Below, in pieces: positions 5,877-8,975 of a stretch of DNA of 8,975 bases. The translations under genes and the position numbers were made by a program. Source of the DNA: a bacterium (GTDB taxonomy: Bacteria > Actinomycetota > Thermoleophilia > Solirubrobacterales > 70-9); NCBI GenBank assembly GCA_002919115.1, contig PKER01000266.1, positions 1 through 8,975 on the forward strand, read 5' to 3'. The number at the start of each line of letters is the position of its first letter. Positions within the stretch are counted from its first letter, which is position 1. The notes beneath the pieces are model-generated. The model did no database searches and was not told the origin of the DNA. It worked only from the letters and a program-made list of their open reading frames with translations.

Positions 5877-6872
5877 CTAGGCCTCCGCAGGCTGCTCGGC
5901 CCGTTCCTCGCCGGCGCCGCCGGCGGCCTCCCCGGCGCCGTCGCCCTCCAGGTGCCGCCCGGTCTTGGCGACGAACACGTCATCGAGCGTCGGCTCGACG
6001 AGCTGCAGCGACTCGACCGCGATCCCGGCCTCGTCCAGCGCGCGGACCACGGGGGCGACCTGCGCCGCGCCGCCATCGAGCTCGACCAGGACCAGCCCGT
6101 CCTTCGGCGGCAGGGCACGGCCGAGCCGGCCCACGACCTCGCGAGCCCGCTCGACCTCGCCGTCGGCGATCGCGATCTCCAGGTGCGGCTTGCCGACCTG
6201 CGCCTTGAGCTCGCGCGGCGTGCCCTCGGCGACGATGCGCCCCTGGGCGATGATCCCGACCCGGTCAGCGAGCTGGTCGGCCTCCTCCAGGTATTGGGTG
6301 GTGAGGAACACCGTCGTGCCGGCGCGGTTGAGCGCGCGCACCTCGTCCCAGATCGTCTTGCGGCTCACGGGGTCGAGGCCCGTCGTCGGCTCGTCCAGGA
6401 ACAGCACGCGCGGCTCGTGGACCAGCGCGCTGGCCAGGTCGAGCCGCCGCCGCATGCCGCCCGAGTACGTGCCCACGCGCCGGTCCGCCGCGTACTCGAG
6501 GCCGACGCGGGCGAGCAGCTCGTCGGCCCGGGCGCGCGCCTCCGCGCGCGGGAGCCGATGGAGGGTGGCCTGCAGGTGGATGAGCTCGCGGCCCGTCATG
6601 AGCGGGTCGAGCGCCGCCTCCTGCAGGGCGACGCCGATCGCGCGGCGCACGGCGGGCGCCTCGCGCACGATGTCGTGGCCTGCCACGCGCGCGCTGCCGC
6701 CGGTGGGCCGCAGCAGCGTGGTCAGCATGCGGACGGTGGTCGTCTTCCCGGCGCCGTTCGGGCCCAGGAACGCGTAGATCTCGCCCTCGGCCACCTCGAG
6801 GGCCACGCCGCGCACGGCCTTGACGCCGCCCTGGAACGCTCGCTCTAGCCCCCGGACCTCGATCGCCGCCAT
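5877..6872 (-). CDS. ABC transporter ATP-binding protein, daunorubicin-resistance (DrrA) type
   Basis: Cytoplasmic ATPase of 331 residues that would power export through the two downstream permeases. All nucleotide-binding motifs are in order: Walker A GPNGAGKTT (37-45), Q-loop Q84, signature YSGGM (136-140), Walker B VLFLDE (156-161) and D-loop GLDP (165-168). At the switch-histidine position there is Gln193 (LTTQYLEEADQLADR), as I recall for DrrA proteins, so this is a subfamily mark rather than a defect. The C-terminal domain ends with VEPTLDDVFVAKTGR (292-306), typical of DrrA-like ATPases, followed by an Ala/Gly/Glu-rich tail. The ATG at 6872 is chosen because the domain begins at residue 3 and a TACAAT box lies ten bases upstream; the open frame continuing to 7166 runs opposite to nothing useful and overlaps the neighbouring gene. 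It is first in a three-gene operon. Confidence 0.94.
   Translation of the reverse strand: MAAIEVRGLERAFQGGVKAVRGVALEVAEGEIYAFLGPNGAGKTTTVRMLTTLLRPTGGSARVAGHDIVREAPAVRRAIGVALQEAALDPLMTGRELIHLQATLHRLPRAEARARADELLARVGLEYAADRRVGTYSGGMRRRLDLASALVHEPRVLFLDEPTTGLDPVSRKTIWDEVRALNRAGTTVFLTTQYLEEADQLADRVGIIAQGRIVAEGTPRELKAQVGKPHLEIAIADGEVERAREVVGRLGRALPPKDGLVLVELDGGAAQVAPVVRALDEAGIAVESLQLVEPTLDDVFVAKTGRHLEGDGAGEAAGGAGEERAEQPAEA
5882..5886 (-). promoter_or_regulatory. ribosome binding site deciding the TTG start of the first permease
   Basis: GGAGG on the minus strand, within the last codons of the ATPase gene, lies eight bases upstream of the TTG at 5873. This is ideal spacing and is the main reason to accept the unusual start codon over the in-frame GTG nine codons later. 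Confidence 0.65.
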
Positions 6873-6882
6873 CCGCCGGCTG

Positions 6883-6888
6883 ATTGTA
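6883..6888 (-). promoter_or_regulatory. -10 box (TACAAT) for the ABC exporter operon
   Basis: TACAAT on the minus strand is close to the sigma70/sigmaA -10 consensus and ends ten bases before the ATPase ATG, leaving a leader of only a few bases. It follows the hairpin at 6901-6920. No -35 match was found. No operator palindrome for a drug-responsive regulator is evident in the short upstream region, and no regulator gene lies next to the operon. Confidence 0.55.
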
Positions 6889-6900
6889 CGTAGGGGATCT

Positions 6901-6924
6901 CGGCGCCCCGGCGGGCGCCGTTTT
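6901..6924. terminator. hairpin between the exporter operon and the secreted-protein gene
   Basis: CGGCGCC (6901-6907) pairs perfectly with GGCGCCG (6914-6920) around a 6-base loop. It lies about 27 bases downstream of the stop of the minus-strand secreted-protein gene and just before the exporter promoter, a sensible place for a terminator. Read on the plus strand it is followed at once by TTTT (6921-6924), the classical intrinsic form; read on the minus strand, the direction of both flanking genes, there is no U tract. Confidence 0.5.
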
Positions 6925-6946
6925 CGCGGTCCCGAGCCCGTCCGGC

Positions 6947-7777
6947 TCAGCCGGCCGGCTCGCCGAGGACGCGCGCCCGGTTGCCCTTCGCCGGGACGAA
7001 CCAGGCGCGGTACAGGATGCGCGCCCGGCTGTAGACGCAGGCGTAGTTGCGGTCCGTGCCCACCTTCATGTGCGGCGAGGTGTGGTCGAAGAACCACTGC
7101 GGCCGCTCGGCGGGCGGCACGGAGTCCGGGATCGTGCAGTTCTTGGCCGCGCGGCTCGCCACCCACACGTTGTTGGCGCCGAGCGGGCGGTTGGCGCCCG
7201 CGGCCTGCGTGGCGAAGTTGCTGACCCAGGTCGGCGTGGAGAGCGCGACGATGTCGCCCTTGCGCACCTTCAGCGGCTTCTCGAGCGTGAAGATCGGCTC
7301 CTGCCCGTAGAACTGGCGGAGCTGGACGATCGGCGAGCGCCGCTTCAGGCGGAAGGCCTTCTTCTTTTTCTTGACCTTGCGGATGACCGCGATCCCGGCG
7401 GTGGGGCCGTTGCCCCAGCGCTCGGTCCCGCCGAAGCGGGTGAAGATCTCGTACGCCGCATCGTCGGGCTTCTTCGACAGCCGCACGCTCCAGGCGACGA
7501 TGTGGCCGTTTCGGCGGACCTTGTAGAGGCCCTTGCGGCCGTCGGCGACGCGCTGGAAGCCCGTGACCTGCCCGTAGGCGCTGCAGTGCTTGTAGCTCGG
7601 CACGTTGTTGCCCTTCGGGGTGGGGCAGCTGGGGCGCGGGGTCTTGGGCGTCTGGCCGAGGATCCGCACCGGGGCCGCGTCGGCCGTCGCGAGGCCGACG
7701 AGCAGGGCGAGCGCGAACGCGCAGGCTGCGCCCGCGAGCGCGGAGAGCCTCCGCCGGCTGGTTGTGGATCTCGGCAT
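6947..7777 (-). CDS. uncharacterised secreted protein with four mature-region cysteines
   Basis: I do not recognise a named domain. The 276-residue product starts with a basic n-region containing SRRRLSA, loosely like a twin-arginine motif, followed by a hydrophobic stretch (about 13-31) and a likely signal peptidase site after ADA or ADAA (34-35), so it is probably exported by Sec or possibly Tat. The mature part has Cys51, Cys65, Cys214 and Cys247, enough for two disulfides, and beta-prone segments such as HIVAWSVRL and VRKGDIVALSTPTWVSNFA. A basic patch KVKKKKK (134-140) continues into RLKRR. The composition suggests a compact beta-sandwich domain acting outside the membrane, but that is inference. 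The frame also opens at a GTG at 7792 (five codons earlier); ATG at 7777 gives the cleaner signal peptide. It appears to be a single-gene unit. Confidence 0.8.
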   Translation of the reverse strand: MPRSTTSRRRLSALAGAACAFALALLVGLATADAAPVRILGQTPKTPRPSCPTPKGNNVPSYKHCSAYGQVTGFQRVADGRKGLYKVRRNGHIVAWSVRLSKKPDDAAYEIFTRFGGTERWGNGPTAGIAVIRKVKKKKKAFRLKRRSPIVQLRQFYGQEPIFTLEKPLKVRKGDIVALSTPTWVSNFATQAAGANRPLGANNVWVASRAAKNCTIPDSVPPAERPQWFFDHTSPHMKVGTDRNYACVYSRARILYRAWFVPAKGNRARVLGEPAG

Positions 7778-7798
7778 CAAGTCCAAAAACACGGATGA

Positions 7799-7818
7799 CC
7801 GGCGCCTAGTTGCGCCGG
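7799..7818. terminator. hairpin in the leader of the secreted-protein gene
   Basis: CCGGCGC (7799-7805) and GCGCCGG (7812-7818) form a perfect 7-bp stem around the loop CTAGTT. No T-run follows on either strand. It lies about 80 bases after the lipoprotein stop and about 20 bases before the secreted-protein start. If the TACGAT box at 7835-7840 is the promoter of the latter, the hairpin is inside its 5' leader; otherwise it may terminate the zinc-ribbon/lipoprotein transcript. Confidence 0.4.
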
Positions 7819-7834
7819 GACGTCCAGAAAGCCC

Positions 7835-7840
7835 ATCGTA
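7835..7840 (-). promoter_or_regulatory. candidate -10 box (TACGAT) for the secreted-protein gene
   Basis: TACGAT on the minus strand is a good TAnnnT match in the 104-base gap upstream of the secreted-protein gene. Transcription would start near 7828 and give a leader of about 50 bases that contains the 7799-7818 hairpin. No -35 element is recognisable. Confidence 0.4.
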
Positions 7841-7896
7841 ACCGCGTCCCGCGGGCCACCGGCCGCGCTCGCGCGGGCTGGGAGGCCGCTTGCGAG

Positions 7897-8286
7897 CTAC
7901 TCGCAGGCCTTCGGGTTCTGCTCGCAGAACTCGTCGAACGCCTCGGGCCCGCTCTTGCCACCTCCGCCGCCCTGCTTCGAGCCGTTCTTCCCGCCGCCGG
8001 GGGTGATCCCGCCGGTGTCGCCGCCCGACGAGCCGCCCTCGTCACCGGGCGACGGCGTGCCGCCGGTCTCGTCGGGCTCCGGCGCCTGCTCGGTGGTCGT
8101 CGTCGTGGTCGGCGCGGGGGCCTCGGTCTGCGTCGGCGTGGTCGTGGTCGCCCGCTCGGGCTCGTCGTCGTCACCGCCGCACGCGGCCAGCGGCAGCGCG
8201 AGGGCGAGCATGAGCGCCGCCAGCGCTGCGCGCAGGCGCAGCGTCCCGTGAGCCCCGGGCTGAGCGGGCTTGCGCGCGCTCGTCAT
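7897..8286 (-). CDS. small lipoprotein with low-complexity Thr/Pro/Gly-rich linker
   Basis: Function unknown. The 129-residue product has a basic start, a hydrophobic stretch (about 18-34) and the lipobox LAAC with Cys36, so it should be lipid-anchored on the outer face of the cytoplasmic membrane. After the cysteine comes an acidic GGDDDEPE stretch, a Thr/Pro/Glu linker including a run of six threonines (60-65), then a Gly/Ser-rich part. It ends in a short, more ordinary tail, GPEAFDEFCEQNPKACE, with C121 and C128 that could form a disulfide. The linker looks like a flexible wall-spanning tether and the tail is the only candidate functional part. The ATG at 8286 overlaps the stop of the zinc-ribbon gene by four bases (ATGA), so the two are co-translated; the frame open further upstream lies inside that gene and would spoil the signal peptide. 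Confidence 0.82.
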   Translation of the reverse strand: MTSARKPAQPGAHGTLRLRAALAALMLALALPLAACGGDDDEPERATTTTPTQTEAPAPTTTTTTEQAPEPDETGGTPSPGDEGGSSGGDTGGITPGGGKNGSKQGGGGGKSGPEAFDEFCEQNPKACE

Positions 8287-8561
8287 GCGGGCTGGCCGAG
8301 GGGGAGCTGGCGCTTGCCGCAGTACGGGCAGTCCGAGACGTCCAGGCCGATCAGCTGCTCGCAGCGCGAGCACAGCCGCAAATTCTCCGGCGTGCGCAGG
8401 AGCGCCGACTCGGAGGGGGCCAGCGGCAGCGTGCGCGTGACCGGCTCGAGCTCCTCGCCCGTGACGCGGTCCACGTAGACGCCGTCCGGTTCGACCGCGG
8501 CGATCGTCTCGCGGCCCGACGCGGGTGCCCGCAGGCGGTAGGTCTGTCGGTCGTTCAGCAT
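8283..8561 (-). CDS. small zinc-ribbon protein
   Basis: The 92-residue product has no export signal. Residues 1-60 are mixed and unassigned (MLNDRQTYRLRAPASGRE onward, including an Asp/Glu-rich VEPDGVYVDRVTGEELE stretch). The C-terminal third has two CxxC knuckles, CSRC and CPYC, separated by ten residues, the pattern of a rubredoxin-like or treble-clef zinc ribbon that binds one zinc ion. Whether it binds nucleic acid, protein or serves structurally is not visible. The frame is open upstream to 8645, but the ATG at 8561 is preferred: the longer version would overlap the divergent glycosyltransferase start and adds only an Arg-rich stretch, and a TAAGGT box lies seven bases upstream of 8561, fitting a leaderless start. 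It is first in a two-gene unit with the lipoprotein. Confidence 0.8.
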   Translation of the reverse strand: MLNDRQTYRLRAPASGRETIAAVEPDGVYVDRVTGEELEPVTRTLPLAPSESALLRTPENLRLCSRCEQLIGLDVSDCPYCGKRQLPLGQPA

Positions 8562-8568
8562 CGCCTGA

Positions 8569-8574
8569 ACCTTA
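8569..8574 (-). promoter_or_regulatory. candidate -10 box (TAAGGT) for the zinc-ribbon gene
   Basis: TAAGGT on the minus strand ends seven bases before the ATG at 8561, the spacing expected if the transcript begins at the start codon. There is no ribosome binding site before this ATG. No -35 element is visible. Confidence 0.5.
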
Positions 8575-8617
8575 TCCCAGCCGCTCCCGTGAGCCGTCCG
8601 CCGCCGGAGGGGCGGTG

Positions 8618-8623
8618 TAGGTT
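8618..8623 (+). promoter_or_regulatory. candidate -10 box (TAGGTT) for the glycosyltransferase gene
   Basis: TAGGTT fits TAnnnT and ends eight bases before the GTG at 8632, again the leaderless arrangement. The two divergent -10 boxes at 8569-8574 and 8618-8623 share a 70-base spacer between the start codons. Confidence 0.48.
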
Positions 8624-8631
8624 CGCGGGCT

Positions 8632-8975
8632 GTGCGCGTGCTCATCTTCCACGGCTACCTGTTGAGCGGCACGGGCTCGAACGTCTACAACGCGAGCCTC
8701 GCCCGCGCGCTGGCCGCGCTCGGCCACGACGTCCACCTGCTCTGCCAGGACCGCGAGGCGCGCGGGTACGAGTGGGTCGACGCCTTCGGCGACTGGTCGG
8801 CCGGGGCCCTGCGCGTGGAGCGGCTGCGCGAGGCGCAGCCCGGCCCGGGGACGGTGACCGCGTACGTGCCCGACATCGGCGGCGTCCTGCCCGTGTGCGT
8901 GCGCGACCGCTACGCCGGGTTCGAGGTGCGCACGTTCACCGAGATCGGGGACGCCGAGCTCGAGCGCTACATCGA
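8632..8975 (+). CDS. GT4-like glycosyltransferase, N-terminal part (cut by window end)
   Basis: The frame starting at GTG 8632 is open to the window end (about 114 codons). Its start, MRVLIFHGYLLSGTGSNVYN, has a first beta strand followed by a glycine-rich loop, then LARALAALGHDVHLLCQDRE, the N-terminal Rossmann half of retaining family-4 (GT-B fold) glycosyltransferases. These transfer a sugar from a nucleotide-sugar donor, which binds in the C-terminal half that is missing here, to a lipid, protein or polysaccharide acceptor; donor and acceptor cannot be predicted. The GTG is chosen because the first strand begins at residue 2 and a -10-like box ends eight bases upstream; a second GTG two codons later is possible. 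No ribosome binding site is seen. Confidence 0.82.
   Translation, partial: MRVLIFHGYLLSGTGSNVYNASLARALAALGHDVHLLCQDREARGYEWVDAFGDWSAGALRVERLREAQPGPGTVTAYVPDIGGVLPVCVRDRYAGFEVRTFTEIGDAELERYI

Noticed and set aside
5250..6848. Plus-strand open frame of 532 codons opposite the ABC ATPase and permease
   Set aside because: It is the mirror of genes with intact Walker A, signature and Walker B motifs; its own translation is low-complexity Arg/Ala/Gly.
6858..6868. Third copy of the CCTCGATCG block seen in the 4205-4307 repeat
   Set aside because: It lies in the first codons of the ATPase gene (EVRG region) and is explained by coding sequence; only nine to ten bases match.
6884..7798. Plus-strand open frame of 304 codons opposite the secreted protein
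   Set aside because: It has no start signal or domain, whereas the minus-strand frame has a signal peptide and ordinary protein composition. I considered the reverse because the secreted protein lacks a known family, but its signal peptide decides it.
8098..8160. Short GTC/GTG-rich repeats that resemble a microsatellite
   Set aside because: They encode the Thr/Pro linker of the lipoprotein (ACC/ACG threonine codons on the minus strand) and need no separate explanation.
7810..8478. Plus-strand open frame of 222 codons opposite the lipoprotein and zinc-ribbon genes
   Set aside because: The composition is Arg/Gly/Leu-rich and repetitive, mirroring the low-complexity linker; the minus frames have a lipobox, CxxC pairs and an ATGA overlap.

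Overview
The window is one stretch of high-GC DNA (roughly 70% G+C by eye) that looks like chromosome from an actinobacterium. The leading guess is the Thermoleophilia/Solirubrobacterales side of the phylum. The basis is strong GC bias at third positions, many GTG/TTG starts, ATGA stop/start overlaps, weak or absent Shine-Dalgarno sites, and TAnnnT boxes placed just upstream of start codons as in leaderless actinobacterial genes. The order-level guess is inference. There are no tRNA or rRNA genes, CRISPR arrays, insertion sequences or phage genes, and no stretch above 300 bases lacks a gene.

Left part (1-4137, all plus strand) is a compact housekeeping run: the 3' end of a probable NAD(P)H-hydrate dehydratase gene (nnr), alanine racemase (alr), a CCA-adding/poly(A)-polymerase family nucleotidyltransferase with an HD domain (cca), a HIT-family nucleotide-binding protein, a crotonase-fold acyl-CoA enzyme, and translation initiation factor IF-1 (infA). 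The first three overlap by 4 bases at each junction and are probably co-transcribed. The HIT gene and infA each have a -10-like box directly upstream of the start, so internal promoters are likely. The themes are metabolite repair, peptidoglycan precursor supply, tRNA 3'-end maturation and translation.

A 177-base convergent spacer (4138-4314) holds a GC hairpin and an imperfect direct repeat. Next, on the minus strand (4315-6872), is a three-gene ABC-2 exporter of the daunorubicin-resistance (DrrA) type: an ATPase, then two different six-helix permeases, tightly coupled. No biosynthetic or resistance genes beside it reveal its substrate.

Still on the minus strand are three genes without an assigned function: a secreted protein with four cysteines in the mature part (6947-7777), a small lipoprotein with a low-complexity linker (7897-8286), and a zinc-ribbon protein (8283-8561) whose stop overlaps the lipoprotein start. 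Divergent from the zinc-ribbon gene, at the right edge, is the N-terminal part of a GT4-like glycosyltransferase (8632 onward), cut by the window end.

The window is mostly ordinary core genome. The points most worth a second look are the uncharacterised secreted protein and the zinc-ribbon/lipoprotein pair, the repeated TAnnnT-plus-start arrangement that suggests leaderless transcription, and three intergenic hairpins with the same geometry (7-bp stem, 6-base loop). I do not see convincing evidence for a wholly new multi-gene system.
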